A DNA stretch of 64,000 nt, from contig CADCNQ010000005.1 in assembly GCA_902802815.1 (NCBI GenBank), forward strand, positions 97,461 to 161,460, given 5' to 3'. The stretch comes from an uncultured Bacteroidales bacterium (GTDB taxonomy: Bacteria; Bacteroidota; Bacteroidia; Bacteroidales; Bacteroidaceae). The notes under the pieces are model-generated. The model had not been told where the DNA came from, did not search any database, and saw nothing but the letters and a program-made list of their open reading frames with translations. Shown here piece after piece: positions 34,582-42,992 of this stretch (positions within the stretch are counted from its first letter, which is position 1; each line of letters opens with the position of its first letter). Both the position numbers and the translations under genes were made by a program.

Positions 34582-35097
34582 TCATTGGTCCAGAAGCCCT
34601 TCGGGGAGCGTCATGTAAACGATGCGGTCCTGGGCGTCTATGGAGGTAATAAACGGTTCTGCTGCAGGAATAAGGCGACCGTCGGAGAGCACGAAAAGCA
34701 CGTTGGCCGTGGAGTCGTCCACACTTTCAATCTCCCCTATCCTCTCACCGTCTGCCACAACGGCATAACCCGTGAGGCGTCGGAGTGGCATATCGGAAAC
34801 ACCTGCATCGGTGGCATCCGGAGTGAGTGCGTGGGGAAACCACACCTCCGCACCGCAAAGTTCCTCTGCCTGCTCTATTGTGTCGATGTCGCGGAACTTG
34901 AACAGACACACCGAGTCGGAACGGAAGCGCCACTCCTCAAAGAAGAACGGAATATAGCAACCGTCTAGTAGGAGAAATACATAGTCGGCATCTGCACGGT
35001 CCCACACATCATCGGTGAAGGTGCACGAAAGTTCGCCCTTCACACCGTGAGTGCGCGTCAGTTGGCCTATTCTGTAAACGTCCTGCTCCGTTATCAT
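34582..35097 (-). CDS. rimM: 16S rRNA processing protein RimM
   Basis: A 171-residue ribosome assembly factor. The N-terminal RimM domain begins YRIGQLTRTHGVKGELSCTF, and the PRC-barrel contains LTGYAVVADGERIGEIESVD and the end RIVYMTLPEGLLD. It binds S19 and the 30S head during maturation. Directly upstream of the start is a purine-rich repeat spacer of 34 bases that separates it from murA. Confidence 0.93.
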   Translation of the reverse strand: MITEQDVYRIGQLTRTHGVKGELSCTFTDDVWDRADADYVFLLLDGCYIPFFFEEWRFRSDSVCLFKFRDIDTIEQAEELCGAEVWFPHALTPDATDAGVSDMPLRRLTGYAVVADGERIGEIESVDDSTANVLFVLSDGRLIPAAEPFITSIDAQDRIVYMTLPEGLLDQ

Positions 35098-35131
35098 CTC
35101 TCAACTATCACCTTTCACCTCTCAACTCCCT
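35098..35131 (-). repeat. Purine-rich tandem repeat leader before rimM
   Basis: On the minus strand the murA-rimM spacer reads GAGTTGAGAGGTGAAAGG, then GTGATAGTTGAGAG, right up to the rimM ATG. It is the same repeat style as before pepP (27613) and the giant gene (50171). Confidence 0.6.
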
Positions 35132-36442
35132 TCACTCTTCTCTGCTGATTACGGCACCGAGAGCCGACAGACGCTTTTCGATGTCCTGATAACCTCGGTC
35201 GATCTGTCCTATGTTATCGATGCGAGACATACCCTTTGCGGAGAGTGCGGCAATGAGCAGGGCGATACCTGCGCGGATGTCAGGAGAAGTCATGCGGCCT
35301 CCGTGAAGAGGACGCTGCTTGTCGTGCCCCACCACAACAGCACGGTGCGGGTCGCAGAGAATTATCTGGGCACCCATGTCGATGAGTTTGTCCACGAAGA
35401 AGAGGCGCGACTCGAACATCTTCTGGTGTATCAGCACCGAACCCTTCGCCTGCGTGCTCACCACGAGGAGCACACTGAGCAGGTCGGGAGTGAGACCCGG
35501 CCAGGGAGCGTCGGCAAGTGTCATGAACGAACCGTCGATAAAGGAGTCTATCTCGTAGTGGTCCTGACAGGGCACGAAAATATCATCGCCGTCGCGCTGC
35601 ACCTCGACACCCAGACGGCGGAAGGTGTAGGGAATGATGCCCAACTGGTCGTAGCGCACATTGCGGATACGTATGCCGTCGCCGCACATTGCCGCCAACC
35701 CGATGAACGAACCAACCTCAATCATGTCGGGCAGGATAAGATGCTCCGTACCATGCAGCGCCTCCACACCGTCGATGGTGAGCAGATTGGAAGCAATACC
35801 CGAAATCCTTGCACCCATAGCGTTGAGCATTCTGCAGAGCTGTTGGATATAGGGCTCGCAGGCTGCGTTGTATATCGTAGTGCGCCCCTTGGCAAGTACA
35901 GCAGCCATGATGATATTTGCCGTACCCGTGACAGAAGCCTCATCGAGAAGCATATAAGTGCCCGTAAGACCCTTTCCGGCACGTATATCGAAGAGGGAGC
36001 GCTGGCGGTCGTAGATGAAGTCCGCACCCAGTTTCTTGATACCGAGGAAATGGGTATCAAGACGACGACGGCCTATCTGGTCGCCACCCGGTTTGGACAC
36101 CAGAGCACGCCCGTAACGTGCCACCAGAGGACCTATGAACATCACGCTGCCGCGCAGTCTCGCAGAGCGCGAGAGATAGGCATCACTCTCGAGGAAGGAG
36201 AGATTGAGTTCGTCAGCCTGAAACGTCATTTCGTCACGGGAATGGCGGGTGACCTTCACGCCTATATCCTCCAGCAGACGTATCTGATTGGCCACATCGG
36301 CTATATCAGGGATATTCTTGATACGCACCGGTTCAGACGTGAGCAGCGTGGCACACAGCACCTGCAATGCCTCGTTCTTGGCACCCTGCGGCGTTATCTC
36401 ACCCCTGAGAGGATGACCTCCCTCAATGATAAATGCACTCAT
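35132..36442 (-). CDS. murA: UDP-N-acetylglucosamine 1-carboxyvinyltransferase, Cys-to-Asp type
   Basis: A 436-residue EPSP synthase-like enzyme for the first committed step of peptidoglycan synthesis. It has the N-terminal QGAKNEAL and RLRGSVMFIGPLVAR. The active-site loop reads KPGGDQIGRRRLDTH: position 121 is Asp where Escherichia coli MurA has Cys115, the residue alkylated by fosfomycin. This change is known in naturally fosfomycin-insensitive MurA. It lies 7 bases after the DUF4290 gene. Confidence 0.95.
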   Translation of the reverse strand: MSAFIIEGGHPLRGEITPQGAKNEALQVLCATLLTSEPVRIKNIPDIADVANQIRLLEDIGVKVTRHSRDEMTFQADELNLSFLESDAYLSRSARLRGSVMFIGPLVARYGRALVSKPGGDQIGRRRLDTHFLGIKKLGADFIYDRQRSLFDIRAGKGLTGTYMLLDEASVTGTANIIMAAVLAKGRTTIYNAACEPYIQQLCRMLNAMGARISGIASNLLTIDGVEALHGTEHLILPDMIEVGSFIGLAAMCGDGIRIRNVRYDQLGIIPYTFRRLGVEVQRDGDDIFVPCQDHYEIDSFIDGSFMTLADAPWPGLTPDLLSVLLVVSTQAKGSVLIHQKMFESRLFFVDKLIDMGAQIILCDPHRAVVVGHDKQRPLHGGRMTSPDIRAGIALLIAALSAKGMSRIDNIGQIDRGYQDIEKRLSALGAVISREE

Positions 36443-36449
36443 AGAGGAA

Positions 36450-36941
36450 TCAGCGTTTTTTCTTTTTCTTGGAAACAGATTCCTTCATATCCGGCTGGGA
36501 TACAGCGCGGTTGATAAGGCTGTCCACCTGAGCGGAGAGAGCCTCGCGACGTTCGTCGTAGGGCAGTGAATTGACGTATGCCACCGCCTGTTCCAGAAGA
36601 TAACCGAACTGGCGTCTGTGTATGCTCTTCATAGGATAGGCCATAGGCTGGGGATGACTGTTCTCCTCCTGAGGGTCTATCTCCACAGGATAGTCCACAT
36701 CCAACTGGTAACCGGACATCTGAGCCAGATGATTCCACAGCTTGCGTCTGGTATCCTCCTGAGCATAGCGCTCCTGCACCACAGAGGCCATGATACGCAC
36801 AATCTGTTCGGCACAGGCCTGACGCTCTGCAGGATCCTCTATGGCGAGACAGTGAGCCACCGCCTCGTGCACGGCGCGACCGTATTCCGGCAGAATGAGC
36901 TGGGGACGCTCCGTATTATATTCCATTTGTCTTTCCATCAT
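36450..36941 (-). CDS. DUF4290 protein
   Basis: A 163-residue protein of a family typical of Bacteroidetes, with MEYNTERPQLILPEYGRAVH near the start and a lysine-rich end (SVSKKKKKR). The function is unknown; it sits beside murA in many genomes. The Met at 36941 overlaps the tsaB stop as ATGA; the later Met at 36926 matches the usual family start, so the true start could be either. Confidence 0.85.
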   Translation of the reverse strand: MMERQMEYNTERPQLILPEYGRAVHEAVAHCLAIEDPAERQACAEQIVRIMASVVQERYAQEDTRRKLWNHLAQMSGYQLDVDYPVEIDPQEENSHPQPMAYPMKSIHRRQFGYLLEQAVAYVNSLPYDERREALSAQVDSLINRAVSQPDMKESVSKKKKKR

Positions 36942-37627
36942 AACAGGTTTTTCGATTTAATTGCCACAAATTCCTTGAGATAGAACGGCTCGAAATAAGC
37001 CGTATCCTGGAATTCACCGCGCAGGAATGCACGCTCGGCAAGCGGCAGCATGTTCTTGGCCAGAGGCACCACACCATCCATGAAACGTGCATTAGGATGC
37101 TTTATCACCTCTTTGCATTTGTCTGCTCCGTCACCGAAGAAATACACGGGACGCTCTGCAAGAATATCCGAGAACGAGCTGTCCGTGATGATTTCCGCTG
37201 CTGTGTGGCGCAACTCCCTGAGAGCACGGTCGTACACCGCCGTATATACCTCCATGCGTCGCGCATCTATCATAGGCACCAGCAGAGCACCCTCCTCCAC
37301 TCTCTCCCTTAGCAGCAGAGGTACGCAAAGCAGCGGCAGCGTGGGCACTGCAACCAGAGGCACACCGCGTCCGTAAGCTATACCCTTCGCCATGGAGACA
37401 CCGATACGCAGACCAGTATAACTACCCGGCCCCTGACTTACGGCAACGGCATCCAGAGGGATTGCATGACTCTCGGCAAAAGACAGGGCCTCTTCGCAAA
37501 ACACACCGCAGAGCACCGCATGATTGGGCCCATCGCGGTCTTCCTTATGCATGAGCAGCGCTCCGTCCTGACTCAGCGCCACACTGCATGTGCGCGCGGA
37601 TGTTTCTATATGAAGTATTGTAGCCAA
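36938..37627 (-). CDS. tsaB: tRNA threonylcarbamoyladenosine synthesis protein TsaB
   Basis: A 229-residue ASKHA-fold protein. Family features are ILHIETSARTCSVALSQDG, HAVLCGVFCEEAL and VSQGPGSYTGLRIGVSMAKG. TsaB helps TsaD and TsaE form t6A37 in ANN-decoding tRNAs. It is the first gene of the minus-strand operon that runs through cca. A -7 box reading TAATTTTG lies 26 bases upstream. Confidence 0.94.
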   Translation of the reverse strand: MATILHIETSARTCSVALSQDGALLMHKEDRDGPNHAVLCGVFCEEALSFAESHAIPLDAVAVSQGPGSYTGLRIGVSMAKGIAYGRGVPLVAVPTLPLLCVPLLLRERVEEGALLVPMIDARRMEVYTAVYDRALRELRHTAAEIITDSSFSDILAERPVYFFGDGADKCKEVIKHPNARFMDGVVPLAKNMLPLAERAFLRGEFQDTAYFEPFYLKEFVAIKSKNLL

Positions 37628-37652
37628 AGGATAAATGCTCGCTTTTCAGGTG

Positions 37653-37660
37653 CAAAATTA
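37653..37660 (-). promoter_or_regulatory. Promoter -7 box of the tsaB-cca operon
   Basis: The minus strand reads TAATTTTG at 37660-37653, followed by C. No clear TTTG is found at the -33 distance. It shares the 126-base divergent region with the yicC promoter. Confidence 0.5.
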
Positions 37661-37724
37661 CAAAATAATTCATGATTTACTCATTTCTGTCTGCTTATTT
37701 ATCTCACAATATAACTATTTTTCG

Positions 37725-37732
37725 TATTTTTG
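37725..37732 (+). promoter_or_regulatory. Promoter -7 box of the yicC operon
   Basis: TATTTTTG in the context TTCGTATTTTTGCG, 21 bases before the ATG. The -33 position has only TTTA (37698-37701, 23-base spacer). Confidence 0.55.
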
Positions 37733-37753
37733 CGATTGAAAAACGTTTGAACC

Positions 37754-38626
37754 ATGATACTCTCAATGACCGGCTACGGAAAAAACACCGTAAGCTACAA
37801 CGACAAAAAGATAAGTTGCGAGATACGCTCCCTCAACTCGAAAGCCCTCGATCTCACCACCCGCGTCGCCACTCTCTACCGCGAGAAGGAGATGGAGGTG
37901 CGCTCCCTCATCGGGGAGAAGCTCCTCAGGGGCAAGGTGGAGTGCTCGCTGTGGTTTGACCGCGATAGCGGCAGCGAACCTGCTATGCTCAACACCGCGC
38001 TCATGAAGGAATACCTGTCACTCTTCCGCGAGGCTGCAAAGGACGGCATCCCCATGCCGGAAGACATAGGTGCCTCACTGCTGCGCATGCCTGAAGTGCT
38101 CACACGCCACGCTGACGAGACACTCACCGAGGAGGAATGGCAGGCAGCCCGCGAAGCCGTCACGGGAGCCCTTGAGCAACTGATAGCATTCCGACGCCAG
38201 GAGGGAGAGGCGTTGGAGCGAATGTTCCGCGAGAAGGCGGACAACATAGAGAAACTGCTTGCATCCATCGAACCCTACGAAACCGGCCGTAAGCAACGCG
38301 TCAAGGCACGCCTCCTGGAAGCACTTGCAGCCATTCCGGAGGCACAGTTCGACCAGAACCGCCTGGAACAGGAAATGATATTCTATATCGAGAAACTCGA
38401 CATCTCCGAGGAGAAACAGCGCCTCACCAACCATCTCAACTACTTCCGCGAGACGCTCTCCGGCAACTTCGGACAGGGCAAGAAACTGGGATTCATAGCC
38501 CAGGAGATGGGACGTGAGATCAACACCACGGGCAGCAAGTCCAACCAGGCTGAAATGCAGCTCATCGTGGTGGGCATGAAAGACGAATTGGAACAGATAA
38601 AGGAGCAGGTGCTCAACGTATTATGA
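37754..38626 (+). CDS. yicC: YicC-family endoribonuclease
   Basis: A 290-residue protein with the YicC N terminus MTGYGKNTV and IRSLNSKALDLTTRV, and the conserved C-terminal domain (QEMGREINTTGSKSN) with conserved acids. YicC proteins act as endoribonucleases in RNA decay and stress responses. It overlaps gmk by 4 bases (ATGA), an order common across bacteria. Confidence 0.92.
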   Translation: MILSMTGYGKNTVSYNDKKISCEIRSLNSKALDLTTRVATLYREKEMEVRSLIGEKLLRGKVECSLWFDRDSGSEPAMLNTALMKEYLSLFREAAKDGIPMPEDIGASLLRMPEVLTRHADETLTEEEWQAAREAVTGALEQLIAFRRQEGEALERMFREKADNIEKLLASIEPYETGRKQRVKARLLEALAAIPEAQFDQNRLEQEMIFYIEKLDISEEKQRLTNHLNYFRETLSGNFGQGKKLGFIAQEMGREINTTGSKSNQAEMQLIVVGMKDELEQIKEQVLNVL

Positions 38627-39201
38627 AAGGTAAATGCATCATCTTCAGTGCCCCGTCGGGCAGCGGCAAGAGCACACTCGTCCACTGGCTCATGGACACA
38701 CACCCCGAGCTTCGCCTGGCTTTCAGCGTGAGCGCCACCAGCCGTGCACCGCGAGGAACAGAGCAGGACGGAGTGGACTATTTCTTCCTCTCTCCGGAGG
38801 AGTTTCGCGAACGCATCGCCAAAGGAGATTTCCTTGAATACGAGGAGGTGTACGGCGGCAATTTCTACGGCACACTGCGCTCTCAGGTGACAGCAGCCCT
38901 GGACAAAGGTATCAATGTCATCTTCGACATCGACGTGAAGGGCGGCGTGAATATCAAGAGGCAGTTTGGGGACAAAGCGCTCAGCATCTTCGTGTGCCCC
39001 CCCTCGCTGGAGGCTCTGCGCAACCGCCTGGAGGGGCGAGGCACGGAGACACCCGAGAAGATAGAGATGCGCCTGGCGAAGGCCGGTGAAGAGATGACCT
39101 ATTCCACACAATTCGACCGCGTTGTGGTGAACGACGTGCTGGAGGAGGCCAAAGCTGAAGTATTCCGTCTTGTAAGTGATTTCGTATGTCAGAAGGATTG
39201 A
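38623..39201 (+). CDS. gmk: Guanylate kinase
   Basis: A 192-residue kinase that makes GDP from GMP. The P-loop is SAPSGSGKSTLV; the GMP site includes TSRAPRGTEQDGVDYFF and the lid region with FDIDVKGG. The length is typical. It overlaps yicC by 4 bases and msrC by 16. Many Bacteroidetes have nadD next; here the following gene is a GAF-domain protein instead. Confidence 0.95.
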   Translation: MKGKCIIFSAPSGSGKSTLVHWLMDTHPELRLAFSVSATSRAPRGTEQDGVDYFFLSPEEFRERIAKGDFLEYEEVYGGNFYGTLRSQVTAALDKGINVIFDIDVKGGVNIKRQFGDKALSIFVCPPSLEALRNRLEGRGTETPEKIEMRLAKAGEEMTYSTQFDRVVVNDVLEEAKAEVFRLVSDFVCQKD

Positions 39202-39659
39202 CGGTGTCCGCAGGCACCAAGGAGGAGAAGTATCAGGAACTCATCCCGCAGCTGGAGGCTGTCGTCTCCTGCGAGACGGATGTCATAGCCAATATGGCGA
39301 ATATGGCAAGCATGCTGCACGAGACGTTCGGTTTCTGGTGGACGGGATTCTACCGGGTTGTGGACGACATGCTTGTTCTGGGTCCTTTTCAGGGACCCTT
39401 GGCATGCACGCGCATACGCAAAGGAAAAGGTGTGTGCGGCACAGCATGGGCCAGCGGTGAGACCGTCGTTGTGCCGGATGTGGAACAGTTTCCCGGACAC
39501 ATCGCATGTTCCAGTGAAAGCCGTAGCGAGATTGTGGTACCCGTTTTCAAAGGTTCCGCCATCGTTGCCGTGCTGGACATCGACAGCCGCGAACTATCCA
39601 CTTTCGACGAAACAGACAGGAAGTATCTTGAGAAAGCGGTGACGCTCCTTTCTTCCTGA
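39186..39659 (+). CDS. msrC: Free methionine-(R)-sulfoxide reductase (GAF domain)
   Basis: A 157-residue single GAF-domain enzyme that reduces free methionine-R-sulfoxide. The three catalytic cysteines are Cys74, Cys84 and Cys108 (ACTRI, GVCGTAW, HIACSSES). Their spacing of 10 and 24 residues equals that of Escherichia coli fRMsr (Cys84, 94, 118). The start overlaps gmk by 16 bases, giving a coupled three-gene operon. It protects against oxidised methionine in the cytoplasm. Confidence 0.92.
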   Translation: MSEGLTVSAGTKEEKYQELIPQLEAVVSCETDVIANMANMASMLHETFGFWWTGFYRVVDDMLVLGPFQGPLACTRIRKGKGVCGTAWASGETVVVPDVEQFPGHIACSSESRSEIVVPVFKGSAIVAVLDIDSRELSTFDETDRKYLEKAVTLLSS

Positions 39660-39747
39660 ACAACCCACGACCACTTTGCAAGCTCGCCCTGTTGTTAAGA
39701 AATGTTAATTTTATAACCATTTACAATACAAAAATCCCGTTTTTTAT

Positions 39748-39755
39748 TATCTTTG
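39748..39755 (+). promoter_or_regulatory. Promoter -7 box of the fimbrial regulator gene
   Basis: TATCTTTG, followed by TAGTCG, lies 33 bases before the ATG at 39789. The -33 element is not clear (TTTA at 39720-39723, 24-base spacer). Confidence 0.5.
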
Positions 39756-39788
39756 TAGTCGAAAATACGATAAAAATAACTGATTATA

Positions 39789-41456
39789 ATGCAAATTCTA
39801 ATCTTATTGTTATTATTATCAGGCACTTTGACGGGAATGACAGCAACGGAAAGCGAAGCTGCCGAGATACCTGATTCTTTACTTTCAGAAGACAAAGCCC
39901 GCCAAATATTCTACACGGATTCGGATCAGGCTCACGACATCATACAGGCCATGCGTGTGGGACAGACGGAACCGCAATGGAAACTGGATATGTACGAGGG
40001 TAATCTGTACTTCATGGGACGTCTGTTCCGCCGTGCACTCTCCTACCACATGAAAGCATACCGGGACAAGGCCGTGAACAGGGACCCGCAGGCAAAAATC
40101 CTGCTGCTGAGGTGTCTGATGGACGACTACGACTTCCTGAAACAGAAAAAGGAGTTGATGGAGACCTATCTCGAACTGGACGAGCTGGCAAAGAAGCACA
40201 AAGATGCCACCCACATGGCTCTGGCCAAATTCAAACGCGGTAAGACAAAGTTTTACCAAGGAGACAGAAAGGAAGGCTACGAGATGTGCCAGAGCGCGGT
40301 AAAACAGATGCATAAGACTGATTACCATTGGAAAAACAAGGAACTCGCCTCTTTCTATGCCGAGCTTACAAAGATGTACATGAAGGACAGCCTTTACAGC
40401 GACGCTCTACGCACGTCAATGGCTCAGGAACAGAGCATCCGGGAGGACACCGCCCTGCACGTGCCGCGGGCCAGACTGCGCACCCTCCGCCGTCTTTATG
40501 CCATACGAGCCCTGCTGCTGGCAAAAATGGGACGCTTTGCGGAAGCCGACAGCATCTATGAACTTTGCAAGGCCACCGGAGTGAAAGACCCCATCGTGGG
40601 ACGCGACCTGGTTGCTTATTTGCAACTGCGCGCCAAATACAACGATGCATTGGACGTTTTGGCTTACACGGAAAACATACTCCGTACGGACGGAGACACC
40701 GTCAACGTCTCATTTCAGGATTTATACTACGACAAAGCCAGGGCACTGCTCGGACTGGAAGACTATGAGAACGCTGCCCGCTACTATGCCGCCGCCGTTG
40801 CAATGAACGAAAGCATACATATGCAGACATCCCGGCAACTGGCCCAATCCACTATCGACCTGTTGGAACACAAGTATGATCTGGCAAGGCGAGGTTGGTG
40901 GATGACCATCGCGATAATCATGGGAATGGTGCTGTTTGTCATTTCCGTCATGCTGATTGTCTACAACCGCATAATCAGCCATCGTAACAGGACAATGTCA
41001 GCTACGCTCAACAAAATGCTCTTCTATCGTCAGTCGGCAATGCAGAACGAGAGTTTGAATCCCGATGAAACCGAAGAAAATAACATAAGCGATTCCGACA
41101 GGGAAGAGTTTGTCCTATTCAGGGAGACAGACAAACGAATCACCGTGGAAAGGCTGTTCTGCAATCCGGATTTCGGTCGCGACGATCTTGTGCGCCTGAC
41201 CGGCCTGGACAAAAACCGCCTGCCCGCTTTCATCCAGAAATTTACCGAGCTCAACGTGACGGGATACATCAATTCCAAGCGTATGGAATATGCCGCCTAT
41301 ATGATGAAACGCCACCCGGATTACACCCTGAATGCCATCGCTGAGGCTTGCGGTATCAAGAGTCCGGCCACATTTATCCGCAACTTCAAGGCTGCGTTCG
41401 GTATGGCTCCTTCCGACTATCGAAAGGAAATAAATGTCAATTACCCCCCCCAGTAG
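39789..41456 (+). CDS. Membrane-bound TPR sensor with AraC-type DNA-binding domain
   Basis: A 555-residue protein: signal peptide (about 1-18), a periplasmic helical TPR-like region (about 40-365), one membrane helix (about 370-393, WWMTIAIIMGMVLFVISVML), then a cytoplasmic part ending in an AraC-type HTH (about 455-550; TLNAIAEACGIKSPATFIR and FKAAFGMAPSDYRKE). A DNA-binding domain tethered to the membrane would turn an envelope signal directly into transcription. It lies just upstream of the fimbrial genes and of three direct repeats, making it their likely regulator. A C8 tract near the stop could slip and change the last few residues. Confidence 0.87.
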   Translation: MQILILLLLLSGTLTGMTATESEAAEIPDSLLSEDKARQIFYTDSDQAHDIIQAMRVGQTEPQWKLDMYEGNLYFMGRLFRRALSYHMKAYRDKAVNRDPQAKILLLRCLMDDYDFLKQKKELMETYLELDELAKKHKDATHMALAKFKRGKTKFYQGDRKEGYEMCQSAVKQMHKTDYHWKNKELASFYAELTKMYMKDSLYSDALRTSMAQEQSIREDTALHVPRARLRTLRRLYAIRALLLAKMGRFAEADSIYELCKATGVKDPIVGRDLVAYLQLRAKYNDALDVLAYTENILRTDGDTVNVSFQDLYYDKARALLGLEDYENAARYYAAAVAMNESIHMQTSRQLAQSTIDLLEHKYDLARRGWWMTIAIIMGMVLFVISVMLIVYNRIISHRNRTMSATLNKMLFYRQSAMQNESLNPDETEENNISDSDREEFVLFRETDKRITVERLFCNPDFGRDDLVRLTGLDKNRLPAFIQKFTELNVTGYINSKRMEYAAYMMKRHPDYTLNAIAEACGIKSPATFIRNFKAAFGMAPSDYRKEINVNYPPQ

Positions 41457-41531
41457 GACAAAATGAAAACTAATTCGGACAAATTGATAAATTTTATACA
41501 AAAAAACAACCCTATCGGACAAATCGATAAA
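41454..41531 (+). promoter_or_regulatory. Three phased direct repeats upstream of the fimbrial promoter
   Basis: Two near-identical sites, TCGGACAAATTGATAAA (41475-41491) and TCGGACAAATCGATAAA (41515-41531), differ at one base. A third, weaker copy TAGGACAAAATGAAAA begins at 41454. Starts are 21 and 40 bases apart, about two and four DNA turns, so all face one side. The nearest ends 16 bases before the -33 box. They look like activator sites. Confidence 0.65.
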
Positions 41532-41547
41532 AATTGACACGAAAATA

Positions 41548-41581
41548 TTTGGTGTTAATCAAAAAAAACATTGTACCTTTG
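41548..41581 (+). promoter_or_regulatory. Promoter of the fimbrial operon
   Basis: TTTG at 41548-41551, a 22-base spacer with an A8 run, and TACCTTTG at 41574-41581, 25 bases before the ATG at 41607. Confidence 0.8.
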
Positions 41582-41606
41582 CGCAATAATTATTTGTTCA
41601 AGGTAC

Positions 41607-42938
41607 ATGTATACGTATAGAACTTATAGGATTTGCAGAATTTTCGCACTGTTGCTGATTATTCTAACCTCGACGGCAAAAGCCCAGAAGGTGAGCATCA
41701 GCAACAATCTGCTCTATGATGCAACGCTGACCCCCAACCTAAGAGTCGGTGTACGGGTGGCTCCCAAGTGGTCTCTCGGTCTGACGGCAGGTTATCGTCC
41801 ATGGCCCACCAACGACAAAACCGACCAGAAATGGCGCCATCTGCTTATTTCACCCTCTGTGCGCTATTGGAGGGACTCCGTCAATGTGCACCATTTCTTC
41901 GGAGCAAATCTTATCTATGCCCACTACAACGTTGCCAATCTGCATCTGCCTTTCGGTCTCTACAAGTCGCTGCGCGACGAGCGCCACGAAGGAGACATGG
42001 GAGCAATCGGTATATTCTATGGTTATTCCTGGCCTTTGGGTCGCCACTGGAACATCGAGGCAATGATAGGCGCAGCCATCGGATATGCACGCTACAACCG
42101 CTACGAATGCGGACACTGCGGTAGGAAGATAGGCAGGGAAGGCACCGTTTTCGGTATGCCGCAGGCTGCCATCAACATCGTTTATGTCCTCCCGGGACGT
42201 CCTGCAAAGCAGAAAGTTGTGGAACCGCTCCCCGTTGTTGTGATACCACCTGTCATCGAAGAGCCTGTGGAGCCTGTAGCTCCTGTAATTGTCGTGCCGG
42301 AACCGAAGCCTATAGAGGTATTGCGCAGCAACAATCCGTTCATCCATCATATTTCAGAATACAAGCCATATGACCGCTCTATGTCCCTGCGCCGCGACAA
42401 GGAGGCCCTCTACGTGCATTTCCCGGTGGCTCAGTCCGCACTGCAGGCCGATTTCGGCAACAACAGTCAGATTATGAACCGCATCATCGAGGTGACCCGC
42501 AAGATGATGAATGACAGCACCGCAGAGCTCTGCAAGATTCAAATTGTCGGACTGGCCTCCATCGAAGGCTCCGTCGCCGGCAACGAAAAACTTGCCTCTA
42601 ACCGTGCTCTGGCTCTCCAGCACTATGTGCAGGAGCAGCTGCAGCTTCCCGACTCTGTGTTTGACACCGTCGGCGGAGGCGAGGCATGGGCAGATTTCCG
42701 CGATCAGTTGCAGGAATTTGCAGAGAAGGAATCCGAGCAGACGGCAAAGGAACTGCAGCAGGCTTTGGACATCATCGACCGCGAGAGCGACCCGAATCTT
42801 CGTGAGAGCAGGTTACGCCGCCTGAACGGAGGACGCACCTGGCAATACATCAAGGCAAACATACTCAGCGACCAGCGCAACTCCGGATATATCCGCATTT
42901 ATTATGAGGACGTAGAAGTCACTGAAAACAAAGATTAA
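41607..42938 (+). CDS. DUF3575/OmpA-like outer-membrane protein of the fimbrial locus
   Basis: The start at 41607 is used because an in-frame ATG at 41571 lies inside the promoter. The 443-residue protein has a signal peptide (ending TAKAQ), an N-terminal beta-barrel-like DUF3575 domain (KVSISNNLLYDATLTPNLRV, then APKWSLGLTAGYRPW), a proline/valine-rich linker (about 195-235) and a C-terminal OmpA-like domain (about 275-430; IQIVGLASIEGSVAGNEKLA). DUF3575 proteins head Mfa-type fimbrial clusters in Bacteroidales. It probably sits in the outer membrane and may hold the system to peptidoglycan. Confidence 0.85.
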   Translation: MYTYRTYRICRIFALLLIILTSTAKAQKVSISNNLLYDATLTPNLRVGVRVAPKWSLGLTAGYRPWPTNDKTDQKWRHLLISPSVRYWRDSVNVHHFFGANLIYAHYNVANLHLPFGLYKSLRDERHEGDMGAIGIFYGYSWPLGRHWNIEAMIGAAIGYARYNRYECGHCGRKIGREGTVFGMPQAAINIVYVLPGRPAKQKVVEPLPVVVIPPVIEEPVEPVAPVIVVPEPKPIEVLRSNNPFIHHISEYKPYDRSMSLRRDKEALYVHFPVAQSALQADFGNNSQIMNRIIEVTRKMMNDSTAELCKIQIVGLASIEGSVAGNEKLASNRALALQHYVQEQLQLPDSVFDTVGGGEAWADFRDQLQEFAEKESEQTAKELQQALDIIDRESDPNLRESRLRRLNGGRTWQYIKANILSDQRNSGYIRIYYEDVEVTENKD

Positions 42939-42992
42939 AAAACTAAAACGAGAAAACAATTAACACTATTTATTAACCAATTCATTACAACA

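Noticed and set aside
35303..36514. 403-codon plus-strand frame opposite murA
   Set aside because: Antisense to murA, no motif, no leader or promoter of its own.
41571..41606. Upstream ATG for the DUF3575/OmpA gene
   Set aside because: It overlaps the promoter -7 box, so it would not be transcribed; the ATG at 41607 gives a normal signal peptide.
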